Positions 17,880-26,769 of a stretch of 64,000 nt of DNA are shown here, one piece after another. The DNA comes from Marmoricola sp. URHB0036 (lineage in GTDB: Bacteria; Actinomycetota; Actinomycetes; Propionibacteriales; Nocardioidaceae). The position numbers and the translations under genes were made by a program. How positions within the stretch are numbered: position 1 is the stretch's first letter; every line of letters begins with the position of its first letter. The DNA is taken from the NCBI RefSeq assembly GCF_000426045.1, contig NZ_AUEP01000005.1, positions 1 through 64,000 of the forward strand. The letters run 5' to 3'. The notes beneath the pieces are model-generated. The model was not told the origin of the DNA. It did not search any database and was given only the letters and a program-made list of their open reading frames with translations.

Positions 17880-19310
17880 ATGCGTCGTACGCCGCGCGCG
17901 ATCCTGCTCGCCCTGGTCTCCGTCCTGGTGGCGACGGGACTCACCACGACTTCCGCATCAGCCGCCCCGTCCGCCGAGGCGCAGACCGTCGCCGCCGCGC
18001 CTGCTGCGAGGAAGGCGGCCCGGGACATCGGGACGCCGCCGATCATCTACGCGCCCCCCTCGGGGAACTACTTCGCCTACCCCAACCGCAGCAAGCAGGC
18101 GAAGCTGGCCATCCGCAACCGGGTGCTGAACAGCATCAAGGGCACCTGGGGCGGCCGCCGCACGAGCATCGGCACCCCGATGCCGGGCAACGGCAAGATC
18201 CGCATCGCCACCTGGACCTTCGACGACTGGTCGATCGCCCGCGCACTCGTCGCGGCGCGCGCTCGAGGCGTGAGCGTGCAGGTGATCGCTGCCAAGGCGG
18301 CCAACAAGCAGAAGGGTCCGTGGAAGTACCTCAAGAAGCGCCTCGGCAGTCGCCTGATCCGACCCGGCTACCCCGCCAGCGCCGACACCGTCAGCTTCGC
18401 TCGTGAGTGCCGCGGCTCCTGCCGCGGTCCCGGGGGGACCGCCCACGCGAAGTACTTCCTCTTCGACAAGATCGGCCGCGGCCACCAGCGCTACGTCACC
18501 TTCCAGACCTCGATGAACCTCACCAGGTTCGGCTACACCGGCCAGTGGAACCAGGCGACGGTGATGAAGTTCAAGTCGGTCTACGACGACTACCTGGGCG
18601 TGTTCAAGCAGGCACGGCTCGCGCACCGGACCACGAGTCCCTACCACGTGCGCACCGTCGGGCCGAAGGCCCTCGACTACTTCTTCCCACGTCCGGGAGC
18701 GCGAGCTGCCGAGGACCCCGTCATGCAGACGCTCCGCCTGGTCAGCTGCACCGGCGCCGGGTACGGCGGAACGGCCAACCACCGCACGCGCATCCGGATC
18801 ATCCAGTACGCCATGTACGGCGACCGCGGCGTCTGGATCGCCAAGCGCCTCCGCGCGCTGTGGAACGCCGGCTGCGACGTCCGGATGATCTACAGCGTGA
18901 TCACCCGCCCGGTGCTGCAGATCCTGCGCAGCGGCTCCGGTCGTGGCCCGATCCCCCTGCGGCAGTCGGTGACCAAGAACGGCGCCGGCGAGATCGTGAA
19001 GTACAACCACAGCAAGTGGATGACGATCACCGGCCACTGGGGCTCGCTGACCTCGGCCTGGGTCACCTTCAACGGCTCGGCCAACTGGTCCCTGGCCGCC
19101 TTCGCCAACGACGAGCAGATGCAGCGGATCCGCGACGTGTCCCAGACCAAGCCCTACCTGGCCGCGTTCAACACCACCTGGAACCAGAAGACCTCGAAGA
19201 AGCCCCCGCACGCCCGCCTCTCGGCATCCGGCCGGGCACTGCCCATCCCGGGTGTCCCCGAGACGGCGCCGACCTGGGGCAAGGGGATCTACAAGTTCAT
19301 GCAGCCCTGA
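17880..19310 (+). CDS. Secreted phospholipase-D-like protein, paralogue 2
   Basis: A 476-aa exported HKD protein closely similar to its two neighbours over the whole mature region. It has a signal peptide (RAILLALVSVLVATGLTTTSASA). The first half-site, H189-x-K191 with D196, is the only complete HxKx4D in the family, followed by TSMNLT. The second is H377-x-K379 with NGSANW and NDEQ. Cys residues match the siblings (CRGSCRG, VSCTGA, AGCDV). The C-terminus GKGIYKFMQP carries the family end motif G-x-GIY-x-(F/Y). The ATG at 17880 follows AAGGAG. It lies 94 bp after paralogue 1 and converges on dop. Confidence 0.9.
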   Translation: MRRTPRAILLALVSVLVATGLTTTSASAAPSAEAQTVAAAPAARKAARDIGTPPIIYAPPSGNYFAYPNRSKQAKLAIRNRVLNSIKGTWGGRRTSIGTPMPGNGKIRIATWTFDDWSIARALVAARARGVSVQVIAAKAANKQKGPWKYLKKRLGSRLIRPGYPASADTVSFARECRGSCRGPGGTAHAKYFLFDKIGRGHQRYVTFQTSMNLTRFGYTGQWNQATVMKFKSVYDDYLGVFKQARLAHRTTSPYHVRTVGPKALDYFFPRPGARAAEDPVMQTLRLVSCTGAGYGGTANHRTRIRIIQYAMYGDRGVWIAKRLRALWNAGCDVRMIYSVITRPVLQILRSGSGRGPIPLRQSVTKNGAGEIVKYNHSKWMTITGHWGSLTSAWVTFNGSANWSLAAFANDEQMQRIRDVSQTKPYLAAFNTTWNQKTSKKPPHARLSASGRALPIPGVPETAPTWGKGIYKFMQP

Positions 19311-19327
19311 CGCTGGTCGCGAATGAG

Positions 19328-19373
19328 TGAGAGCCAACCGGTCGCGTCTCGGGTCACGACTGGCTGGCTCTCA
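19328..19373. terminator. Bidirectional hairpin between PLD-like gene 2 and dop
   Basis: 17-nt arms (19328-19344 and 19357-19373; TGAGAGCCAACCGGTCG against its near-complement, two wobble positions) close a 12-nt loop. It sits in the gap between two convergent genes. The rest of the gap to 19452 shows nothing clear. Confidence 0.65.
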
Positions 19374-19452
19374 GCGAAGAACCTAGTACGCCGCCCTGAA
19401 CGCGCTCTGGGAAATGTCCAAGAACGCCCTGTGTCGTGGTGTCCGGGCAGCG

Positions 19453-20961
19453 TCAGCGGGCGGTGAGGGCCTCGAACAGTCCGAGCGCGGTGTCGTGCTC
19501 GTCGAGGAGGGCGCCGACGTGGGCGCGGCTGCCGCGCAGGGGGTCGATGGTGGGGACGCGCTGGAGCGACTCGTGGCCCGGGAGGTCGAAGATCACCGAG
19601 TCCCAGGAGGCGGCGGCGATGTTGTCGGCGTACTTGCTCAGGCAGCGGCCACGGAAGTAGGCGCGGGTGTCCTCGGGGGGTTCGTGCATGGCCTCCTCGA
19701 CGACGGAGTCGGAGACCAGCCGCTTCATCCGGCCGAGCTTGAGCAGCCGGTGGTAGAGCCCTTTCTCGGGTCGCAGGTCGGCGTACTGCAGGTCGATCAG
19801 GTGCAGCTTGGCGTCGGACCACGCCAGGCCGTCGCGGTCGCGGTAGGAGTTGAGCAGCTTCAGCTTGGCCACCCAGTCGAGCTCGTCGGCGCACTCGAAG
19901 GGGTCGCGCTCGAGACGGGTGAGCACCGACTCCCAGCGCTTCATGACGTCCTTGGTGGGCGGGTCGACGTCACCGCCGCGACGCTCCTCGAGGTAGCGCT
20001 CGGCGAGGTGGAAGTACTCCCACTGCAGCTGTACGGCGGTCATCTTGCGCCCGTCGCCGACCTCCAGCAGGTGGGTGAGGCCGGGGTCGTGGGAGACCTC
20101 CTTGAGCGAGGCCACCGGCCGCGAGACGCTCAGGTCGGCAGTGATGAACCGGTCCTCGATCATGGAGAGCACCAGCGCGGCGGTGCCGACCTTGAGGTAG
20201 GTCGAGGTCTCGGCCAGGTTGGCGTCGCCGATGATCACGTGCAGCCGGCGGTACTTCTCCGGATCGGCGTGCGGCTCGTCACGGGTGTTGATGATCGGCC
20301 GCTTGAGGGTCGTCTCGAGGCCGACCTCCACCTCGAAGTAGTCGGCCCGCTGGCTGATCTGGAAGCCGTCGCCGTGCCCGTCCTGGCCCAGCCCGACCCG
20401 GCCGGCGCCGCAGACCACCTGACGGCTGACGAAGAACGGCGTGAGGTGGCGCACGATGTCGCCGAACGGCGTGGAGCGGCGGACCAGGTAGTTCTCGTGG
20501 GCGCCGTACGACGCTCCCTTGTTGTCGGTGTTGTTCTTGTAGAGGACCAGGTCGCCCTCGCCCGGCACGGCGGCGAACCGGGTGGCGTCGAGCGCGATCT
20601 GCTCCCCCGCCTTGTCCCAGATGACGATGTCCATCGGGTTGGTGCACTCGGGTGTGGAGTACTCGGGATGCGCGTGGTCGACGTAGAGCCGGGCACCGTT
20701 GGTGAGGATCACGTTGGCCAGGCCGAGGTCCTCGTCGGTCAGCTGGCTGGGATCGGCGACGTCGCGGGACATGTCGAAGCCTCGGGCGTCGCGCAGCGGC
20801 GACTCCTCCTCGAAGTCCCAGCGGGCCCGCCGCGCCTTCAGGGTGGCGGTGGCATAGGCGTTCACCAGTCGGGTGCTCGCCACCATGGGGTTGGCGTGCG
20901 GGTGCCCGGAGACCGAGATGCCGAACTCGGTCTCGGTCCCCATGACACGACGAACACTCAT
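19453..20961 (-). CDS. dop: Depupylase/deamidase of Pup (Dop)
   Basis: A 502-aa paralogue of PafA that deamidates the C-terminal Gln of Pup and also removes Pup from substrates. The nucleotide-binding start [22 protein letters not shown], the Dop-loop region ([20 protein letters not shown]), [14 protein letters not shown] and [20 protein letters not shown] are all present. The Dop-loop separates it from PafA. The ATG at 20961 has TACGCT exactly 6 nt upstream, so it is probably leaderless. PLD-like genes lie on both sides on the opposite strand, separating dop from pup and from mpa. Confidence 0.96.
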   Translation of the reverse strand: MSVRRVMGTETEFGISVSGHPHANPMVASTRLVNAYATATLKARRARWDFEEESPLRDARGFDMSRDVADPSQLTDEDLGLANVILTNGARLYVDHAHPEYSTPECTNPMDIVIWDKAGEQIALDATRFAAVPGEGDLVLYKNNTDNKGASYGAHENYLVRRSTPFGDIVRHLTPFFVSRQVVCGAGRVGLGQDGHGDGFQISQRADYFEVEVGLETTLKRPIINTRDEPHADPEKYRRLHVIIGDANLAETSTYLKVGTAALVLSMIEDRFITADLSVSRPVASLKEVSHDPGLTHLLEVGDGRKMTAVQLQWEYFHLAERYLEERRGGDVDPPTKDVMKRWESVLTRLERDPFECADELDWVAKLKLLNSYRDRDGLAWSDAKLHLIDLQYADLRPEKGLYHRLLKLGRMKRLVSDSVVEEAMHEPPEDTRAYFRGRCLSKYADNIAAASWDSVIFDLPGHESLQRVPTIDPLRGSRAHVGALLDEHDTALGLFEALTAR

Positions 20962-21097
20962 GGGCCGAGCGTACGGCGCTCCTGCTCGCGTCTAGACAAG
21001 TGCCTATGAATCGGGTCCTTGGCCCGGACTGTCATGTTAGGTTGCCGAGGCCCCAGCCCGGGTGTCTCGGCTCCATACTTGTCTTCGGGGGAAGCTC

Positions 21098-22519
21098 ATG
21101 CCCGTACGTCGTACCTCGATCGCCGTCCTCGTCGCAGCCCTGCTCGCGTCGTTGCTGGCCTTCGCCGGTTCCTCTTCCGCTGCCGCGCCGGCCGCGAGTG
21201 TCGCCAAGCCGGCCGCCGCTGCCCGCGTGTTCGGCCAGCCACCGGCGAGGTACACGATCCCGGCCGACAGCTACTTCAGCTTCCCCAACGCCGGGAAGAA
21301 GACGAAGTTCGCCATCCGCAACCGGGTGCTGATGACCATCAACAGCACCTGGGGTGCACGGCGGCTGCCCAACGGCTTGTCCTCCCCGAGCGCCGGCACC
21401 ATCCGCATCGCCACGTGGTCCTTCAAGGACTGGACGATCGCCCGGGCCCTGGTCGCGGCCAAGGCCCGTGGCGTCAGCGTCCAGGTCGTCGCTGCGAAGG
21501 CCCGCAACGCCCCCAACCCGGAGTGGCGGTTCCTGAAGAAGAAGCTCGGCACCCGGCTCGCCCGCGCCGGCCACCCCGAGACCGTCAACCAGGTCAGCTT
21601 CGCCCGCGAGTGCCGGGGCGCCTGCCGTGGCCGCGGCGGCACGCCCCACGCCAAGTACTTCCTGTTCACCAACGTCGGTCCCTACCACGTGAAGAACACC
21701 GTCATCCAGACCTCGATGAACCTCACCAAGATGGGCTACGAGGGCCAGTGGAACCAGGCCGAGGTCACCCACGACCCGGCCGTCTACGGCGACTTCAACA
21801 CGATCTACGCCCAGACCCGCGTCGGCGTGCCCGTCGCTGCGCCGCACCGGCTGTGGGACCGCGGCGTCTACACCGACGAGTTCTTCCCGTTCCACGCCAA
21901 CCCCAGCACCGACCCGGTGATGCGCACGCTCGCCCCCGTCCGGTGCACCGGCGCCCAGGTCGGTACGCCGGGCGGCCGGACCCGCATCCGCATCATCAAC
22001 TACTCGATCTACGGTGATCGCGGTGTCTGGATCGCCAAGCGCCTCCGTCAGCTGTGGAACCAGGGCTGCGACATCAAGATGATCTACGCGGTCAGCAGCC
22101 GGCCGGTCGTCTCGATCCTGCGCAACGGCTCGGGCCGCGGTCCGATCCCGCTGCGCCAGTCGGTGATCACCAACAGCAAGCGCGAGATCGTCAAGTACAA
22201 CCACAGCAAGTGGTTCACGATCATGGGCCGCTACGGCAACGACACCAAGGCCTACGTCACGATGAGCGGCTCGGCCAACTTCAGCCTCTTCGCCTTCACC
22301 GGCGACGAGCAGGTCCAGACGATCAAGTCGGCCGGCCAGGTGTTCCGGCACAACAACAACTTCAACGCCACCTGGCGCCAGAAGACCTCGCACAGCCCGG
22401 GCTTCGGCATCAAGGGCTCCGAGGGCCGGATGACCGAGGCCGCCCGGATCGCGCTGATCCCGGAGGAGCCGACCTGGGGCAAGGGGATCTACAAGTTCCT
22501 CGGCCCCGACGGCGACTGA
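21098..22519 (+). CDS. Secreted phospholipase-D-like protein, paralogue 3
   Basis: A 473-aa exported HKD protein of the same family as the two genes left of dop. It has a signal peptide (SIAVLVAALLASLLAFAGSSSAAA). The first half-site is H184-x-K186 with TSMNLT; Thr191 replaces the Asp. The second is H369-x-K371 with SGSANF and DEQ, so the usual Trp after GSAN is Phe. Family cysteines (CRGACRG, VRCTGA, QGCDI) and the end motif GKGIYKFL are kept. The ATG at 21098 follows GGGGGAAG. About 60 nt upstream it shares a TGTTAG-x-TT element with paralogue 2. It converges on mpa. Confidence 0.9.
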   Translation: MPVRRTSIAVLVAALLASLLAFAGSSSAAAPAASVAKPAAAARVFGQPPARYTIPADSYFSFPNAGKKTKFAIRNRVLMTINSTWGARRLPNGLSSPSAGTIRIATWSFKDWTIARALVAAKARGVSVQVVAAKARNAPNPEWRFLKKKLGTRLARAGHPETVNQVSFARECRGACRGRGGTPHAKYFLFTNVGPYHVKNTVIQTSMNLTKMGYEGQWNQAEVTHDPAVYGDFNTIYAQTRVGVPVAAPHRLWDRGVYTDEFFPFHANPSTDPVMRTLAPVRCTGAQVGTPGGRTRIRIINYSIYGDRGVWIAKRLRQLWNQGCDIKMIYAVSSRPVVSILRNGSGRGPIPLRQSVITNSKREIVKYNHSKWFTIMGRYGNDTKAYVTMSGSANFSLFAFTGDEQVQTIKSAGQVFRHNNNFNATWRQKTSHSPGFGIKGSEGRMTEAARIALIPEEPTWGKGIYKFLGPDGD

Positions 22520-22533
22520 CCGGGCACGACGAG

Positions 22534-22575
22534 ACGACGAGGGGCGCCGACCGCGAGGCCGGCGCCCTTCGTCGT
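22534..22575 (+). terminator. Long hairpin after PLD-like gene 3
   Basis: A 16-bp stem with one G-T wobble (ACGACGAGGGGCGCCG, 22534-22549, with 22560-22575) and a 10-nt loop, starting 14 bp after the stop. It probably terminates the plus-strand transcript. Confidence 0.75.
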
Positions 22576-22593
22576 ACCCGCTCGTGTCACTCG

Positions 22594-22667
22594 CTCGTGT
22601 CACGTGAGAGCTCCCCGGACAGAACAGCTCCCTGGGCGCGCGCCTGACAGCCCTGGTGTGACACGAG
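22594..22667. repeat. Inverted repeat CTCGTGTCAC in the PLD-like 3/mpa gap
   Basis: CTCGTGTCAC at 22594-22603 (with another copy at 22581-22590) is inverted at 22658-22667. The 54-nt interior is GC-rich with further small inverted repeats. It is one of several complex foldable elements in convergent gaps. No family is recognised. Confidence 0.5.
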
Positions 22668-22671
22668 GGCG

Positions 22672-22695
22672 GTTTCCCCGGGCGCCCGGGGAAAC
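22672..22695. repeat. Perfect 24-bp palindrome, dispersed repeat copy 1
   Basis: Arms GTTTCCCCGGGC and GCCCGGGGAAAC, 30 bp past the mpa stop. A near-identical palindrome lies at 58118-58147, 10 bp past an acyl-CoA dehydrogenase stop. Both follow a minus-strand gene, so the element may act as a terminator or be a REP-like intergenic repeat. Confidence 0.7.
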
Positions 22696-22725
22696 TTGTG
22701 ACGGCTGAGGTCCGAGCCCCAGCGC

Positions 22726-24486
22726 CTACAGGTACTGACCGGTGTTGGAGACGGTGTCGATGGAACGACCCGGCTCGGTGCCCTGCTTGCCGGTGATGAG
22801 CGTGCGGATGAACACGATCCGCTCGCCTTTCTTGCCGGAGATGCGGGCCCAGTCGTCGGGGTTGGTGGTGTTGGGGAGGTCCTCGTTCTCCTTGAACTCA
22901 TCGACGCACGCCTGGAGCATGTGCTGCACGCGCATGCCCGGCTGGTCGTGGTCGATGACCTCCTTGATCGCCATCTTCTTGGCCCGGTCGACGATGTTCT
23001 GGATCATCGCGCCGGAGTTGAAGTCCTTGAAGTAGAGGACTTCCTTGTCGCCGTTGGCGTAGGTGACCTCGAGGAAACGGTTCTCCTCGGACTCGGTGTA
23101 CATCCGCTCGACGGTGGCGGTGATCATGCCGGCGACGCAGGCGTCCTTGTCGCCGCCGAACTCGGCCAGGTCGTCGGCGTGCAGCGGCAGCTCGGCGGTG
23201 AGGTACTTGGAGAAGATGTCGCGAGCCGACTCGGCGTCGGGCCGCTCGATCTTGATCTTCACGTCGAGCCGACCGGGTCGCAGGATGGCCGGGTCGATCA
23301 TGTCCTCGCGGTTGGAGGCGCCGATGACCAGGACGTTCTCAAGGCCCTCCACGCCGTCGATCTCGGAGAGCAGCTGCGGGACGATGGTGTTCTCGACGTC
23401 GGAGGAGACGCCCGAGCCGCGGGTGCGGAACAGGGAGTCCATCTCGTCGAAGAACACGATCACGGGTGTGCCGTTGCTGGCCTTCTCGCGAGCACGCTGG
23501 AAGACCAGGCGGATGTGCCGCTCGGTCTCGCCGACGTACTTGTTGAGCAGCTCGGGGCCCTTGATGTTCAGGAAGAACGAACGTCCCTCCTGGCCGGTCC
23601 TCTCGGCGACCTTCTTGGCCAGCGAGTTGGCCACGGCCTTGGCGATCAGGGTCTTGCCGCAGCCGGGAGGCCCGTAGAGGAGCACGCCCTTCGGCGGCTT
23701 GAGCTGGTAGTCCTTGAACAGCTCGGGGTGCAGGTAGGGCAGCTCGACCGCGTCGCGGATCTGCTCGATCTGGCCCGACAGGCCGCCGATCGAGCGGTAG
23801 TCGATGTCGGGGACCTCCTCGAGCACGAGCTCCTCGACCTCGGACTTGGGCACCTTCTCGTAGACGTAGCCGGACTTGGCGTCGAGCAGCAGCGAGTCGC
23901 CGGCACGGAGGGTCAGCTCACGCAGCGGCTGGGCGAGGCGTACGACGCGCTCCTCGTCGGCGTTGGCGATGACCAGGACGCGTTCGCCGTCGGCGAGCAG
24001 CTCCTTGAACATGACGACCTCGCCGACCTCCTCGAAGTCGAGGGCGGCCACCACGTTGAGGGCCTCGTTGAGCATGACCTCCTGGCCCTTGGTCAGGTGG
24101 TCGAGCTCGACCGAGGGGCTGACGTTGACCCGGAGCTTGCGTCCCCCGGTGAACACGTCGACCGAGTCGTCCTCGTTGCGCTTGAGGAAGGTGCCGAAGC
24201 CGGTCGGCGGCTGGGCCAGCCGGTCGACCTCCTCCTTGAGGGTGATGATCTGTTCGCGGGCCTCGCGCAGCGTCTGGGCGAGACGCTCGTTCTGCGAGGT
24301 CACCGCCGACAGGGAGCGCTGCGTGTCCAGCAGGCGCTGGTCCAGGTCACGGGCACCGCCCGGTCCGTCCGCGAGCCGACGGCGCAGCTCGGCCACCTCG
24401 GCCTCGAGGAAGGAGACCTGGTTCAGCAGCTGGGCCGTGGTCGGGCCGTGCTCGGCACCTGAATCAGGCACGTGAACCACCTCCAT
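22726..24486 (-). CDS. mpa: Proteasome-associated AAA+ ATPase Mpa/ARC
   Basis: The hexameric unfoldase that captures pupylated proteins and feeds the 20S core. It has an N-terminal coiled coil (residues ~18-92) that binds Pup, tandem OB folds, then one AAA+ domain with Walker A GPPGCGKT, Walker [11 protein letters not shown] and an SRH region. It ends GQYL, the C-terminal motif that docks into the alpha ring. 586 aa from the ATG at 24486. A GTG at 24471 has GGAGGTGG placed well upstream and could be the true start, giving 581 aa. A -10 TAGGGT and a -35 TTGGCA lie upstream. Confidence 0.97.
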   Translation of the reverse strand: MEVVHVPDSGAEHGPTTAQLLNQVSFLEAEVAELRRRLADGPGGARDLDQRLLDTQRSLSAVTSQNERLAQTLREAREQIITLKEEVDRLAQPPTGFGTFLKRNEDDSVDVFTGGRKLRVNVSPSVELDHLTKGQEVMLNEALNVVAALDFEEVGEVVMFKELLADGERVLVIANADEERVVRLAQPLRELTLRAGDSLLLDAKSGYVYEKVPKSEVEELVLEEVPDIDYRSIGGLSGQIEQIRDAVELPYLHPELFKDYQLKPPKGVLLYGPPGCGKTLIAKAVANSLAKKVAERTGQEGRSFFLNIKGPELLNKYVGETERHIRLVFQRAREKASNGTPVIVFFDEMDSLFRTRGSGVSSDVENTIVPQLLSEIDGVEGLENVLVIGASNREDMIDPAILRPGRLDVKIKIERPDAESARDIFSKYLTAELPLHADDLAEFGGDKDACVAGMITATVERMYTESEENRFLEVTYANGDKEVLYFKDFNSGAMIQNIVDRAKKMAIKEVIDHDQPGMRVQHMLQACVDEFKENEDLPNTTNPDDWARISGKKGERIVFIRTLITGKQGTEPGRSIDTVSNTGQYL

Positions 24487-24505
24487 GGGCAGGGTCTGGA
24501 TTTCG

Positions 24506-24533
24506 ACCCTACTCGGAAGAGTTGCCCTGCCAA
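24506..24533 (-). promoter_or_regulatory. Promoter of mpa
   Basis: On the minus strand, TTGGCA (24533-24528) and TAGGGT (24511-24506) are 16 bp apart, close to the housekeeping consensus. Transcription would start near 24499, leaving a short leader before mpa. Confidence 0.6.
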
Positions 24534-24607
24534 GTGGTTAGCGACGTGTGTCACTCGTTTGGTTGTCGATCTGTTGCAATCCGTTCACAGAAGAGGTGCC
24601 GGAGGCG

Positions 24608-25549
24608 TCATTCCGGGTCGTTACCCTGCGGCGGCAGCCCGGCCGGACGCGGTCCGTCGTAGTCGACTCCGTAGGCACCCGGCGCGGGACGGCGCTTCTT
24701 GACCGGCGCCGAGTTGCCCGGCGCCATCCGGCGGGCGGTGACCAGGAACCCGGTGTGCCCGTTCATCTTGTGTCCCGGTCGTACGGCGAGCCCCTCGACG
24801 TGCCAGTCGCGGACCAGGGTCTCCCACGGCTGCGGCTCGGTGAACTCCCCATGGGCGCGCAGGGTCTCCACGATCCGGCCGAGCTGGGTGGTGGTCGCGA
24901 CGTACGCGACCACGATCCCGCCGGGGGTGAGCGCGTCGGCGACGACGTCGACGCACTCCCAGGGCGCCAGCATGTCCAGCACCACCCGGTCGACGCTGCC
25001 GGGCTGCTCGGCACCGGGGAGACACTCGACGAGGTCGCCGACGGTGAGGGTCCAGGCCGGATGGGTCTCCCCCTCGGGGGCGCCGAAGAACTGGGCGACG
25101 TTGCGGCGGGCGATGTCGGCGAACTCCTCGCGGCGCTCGAAGGACGACACGTGACCACCGGGGCCGACCGCGCGCAGCAGGGAACAGCTCAGGGCGCCGG
25201 ACCCGGCACCGGCCTCGACGACTCGGGCACCGGGGAAGATGTCGGCCATCGCGACGATCTGGGCGGCGTCCTTGGGGTAGACGACGGCTGCCCCTCGGGG
25301 CATGGAGACCACGAACTCGCTGAGCAGCGGGCGGAAGACGAGGTACTCGCCGCCCGACGTCGAGGTCAGGGTGAAGCCCTCGTCCCGGCCGATGATGTCG
25401 TCGTGGGAGATGCCGCCCCGGTTGGTGTGGAAGGACTTCCCCGCCTCGAGGCAGATGTTGTGGCGGCGGCCCTTGGCGTCGGTGAGTCGGACCCACTCGC
25501 CGGCCGAGAGCGGTCCGCGTCGTACGCCGGACCAGTCGGGGGTGCTCAC
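24608..25549 (-). CDS. trmI: tRNA (adenine-58-N1)-methyltransferase TrmI
   Basis: A 313-aa class I SAM-dependent methyltransferase making m1A58 in the T-loop of tRNAs. It has an N-terminal beta domain (GEWVRLTDAKGRRHNICLEAGKSFHTNRGGISHDDIIG), then a Rossmann domain with the SAM loop VVEAGAGSGALS and VDRVVLDMLAPWE, both matching TrmI. Mycobacterial Rv2118c sits at the same relative position next to mpa. It begins 4 bp inside the end of the M50 protease gene (ATGA overlap), so the two are coupled. A C-terminal Arg/Pro-rich tail is unlikely to be structured. Confidence 0.95.
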   Translation of the reverse strand: MSTPDWSGVRRGPLSAGEWVRLTDAKGRRHNICLEAGKSFHTNRGGISHDDIIGRDEGFTLTSTSGGEYLVFRPLLSEFVVSMPRGAAVVYPKDAAQIVAMADIFPGARVVEAGAGSGALSCSLLRAVGPGGHVSSFERREEFADIARRNVAQFFGAPEGETHPAWTLTVGDLVECLPGAEQPGSVDRVVLDMLAPWECVDVVADALTPGGIVVAYVATTTQLGRIVETLRAHGEFTEPQPWETLVRDWHVEGLAVRPGHKMNGHTGFLVTARRMAPGNSAPVKKRRPAPGAYGVDYDGPRPAGLPPQGNDPE

Positions 25550-26715
25550 TTGCGTGCACCCTCCTCGAAGGCGCGGTCCACGTCGGAGGTGGCGAGCACA
25601 CCCAGGATGGACCCGTCGCCCTCGACGAGGACGTACTCCTCGGCCGGGGTGGCCGACATGGCACGGACGAGGTCCTCCCCCACGATGTCGGCCGGCAGCA
25701 GCAGTCCGTCCTCGATGGAGCGCGCGAGCGAGCTGACCGGCACCCAGGCGCGCCGGTCCTCGGGAGTGGCCAGCAGGGCCGTCTCACTGACGATGCCGCT
25801 GAGCCGGTCGTCACCGACGTGCACAACGATCGCGCCGGCACCGGCCTCCTGCGCGCGGCGGACGGCCTCGCTGACCGGAAGGTCGTCGGGAACCGCAATG
25901 ACGCGCCGGGCCAGTGGGCGGGCCTTCAGCGAGGGCAGCCGGCGGCGTACGCGCGCACTGACCATGGAGGCGGTCGCCCCGGACCACAGGAAGGCGGCGA
26001 TCACGACGGCCAGCACGTAGTCGGTGATGTTGGTCTGCAGGTCGAAGAACTCCCGTGCCACCCACGGCCAGAACAGCACCAGCGCGGCGGCGAAGCGGCC
26101 GCCCCACGCGGCCACGATCGTGCCTCGGTGCACGTTGCCGGTGATCCGCCAGACGAAGGCCTTGAGCACGTGGCCGCCGTCGAAGGGCAGACCGGGGATG
26201 AGGTTGTAGGCGCCGACGACGATGTTGGAGAAGGCGAGACCGCCCAGGGTGAACTTGATCAGCCCGTCGGGGCTCACCAGCCACAGCGGGATGAACGCCA
26301 GCCCGACCACGATCGAGGTCAGCGGGCCCACGACGGCGACCTTGAACTCCTGGCCAGGGGTCCGGGTCTCGGAGTCGATCTCGGTGAACCCGCCGAGGAA
26401 CACCAGGCTGATCGACCGCACGCCCAGCCCGTAGCGCTGCGCCATCAACGCGTGGGAGATCTCGTGGAGCAGCAGGGAGAGGTAGAACAGCACCGCGAAG
26501 GCCACCCCGGCGACGTACTTGAGCACGCCGAGGCCGGGCTCGACCTCCTCGATGCGCGGCGCCAGCACGACGGCGATCAGCAGCGCCACCAGCAGCCAGG
26601 AGGAGCGCACCAGCACGTCGACGCCGCGGACGGACCCCACGCGCCACGTGCCGGGTGGGTAGGTCCGAGGACCGTCCCCGCTCCCCGCTGATGCGGGTGA
26701 ATCCTCGTCGCTCAC
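25546..26715 (-). CDS. Site-2-type M50 zinc metalloprotease with CBS domains
   Basis: A 389-aa intramembrane protease of the FtsH-independent S2P/SpoIVFB class. The zinc site HEISHALMAQRYG lies in an early TM segment, and the third ligand is in NLIPGLPFDGGHVL. Several TM helices are followed by a pair of CBS domains (from ~residue 240: PDDLPVSEAVRRAQEAGAGAIVV) that could sense adenine nucleotides. The substrate is unknown, possibly an anti-sigma factor or membrane regulator. The GTG at 26715 has TAGCGT exactly 6 nt upstream, so it is leaderless. Its promoter is back to back with that of the RecB-like gene. Confidence 0.93.
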   Translation of the reverse strand: MSDEDSPASAGSGDGPRTYPPGTWRVGSVRGVDVLVRSSWLLVALLIAVVLAPRIEEVEPGLGVLKYVAGVAFAVLFYLSLLLHEISHALMAQRYGLGVRSISLVFLGGFTEIDSETRTPGQEFKVAVVGPLTSIVVGLAFIPLWLVSPDGLIKFTLGGLAFSNIVVGAYNLIPGLPFDGGHVLKAFVWRITGNVHRGTIVAAWGGRFAAALVLFWPWVAREFFDLQTNITDYVLAVVIAAFLWSGATASMVSARVRRRLPSLKARPLARRVIAVPDDLPVSEAVRRAQEAGAGAIVVHVGDDRLSGIVSETALLATPEDRRAWVPVSSLARSIEDGLLLPADIVGEDLVRAMSATPAEEYVLVEGDGSILGVLATSDVDRAFEEGARK

Positions 26716-26769
26716 GAGGTAACGCTAGCGCGCGGCGACCCTGTCGGCGCTCGCACCTACGCTGGCCAC

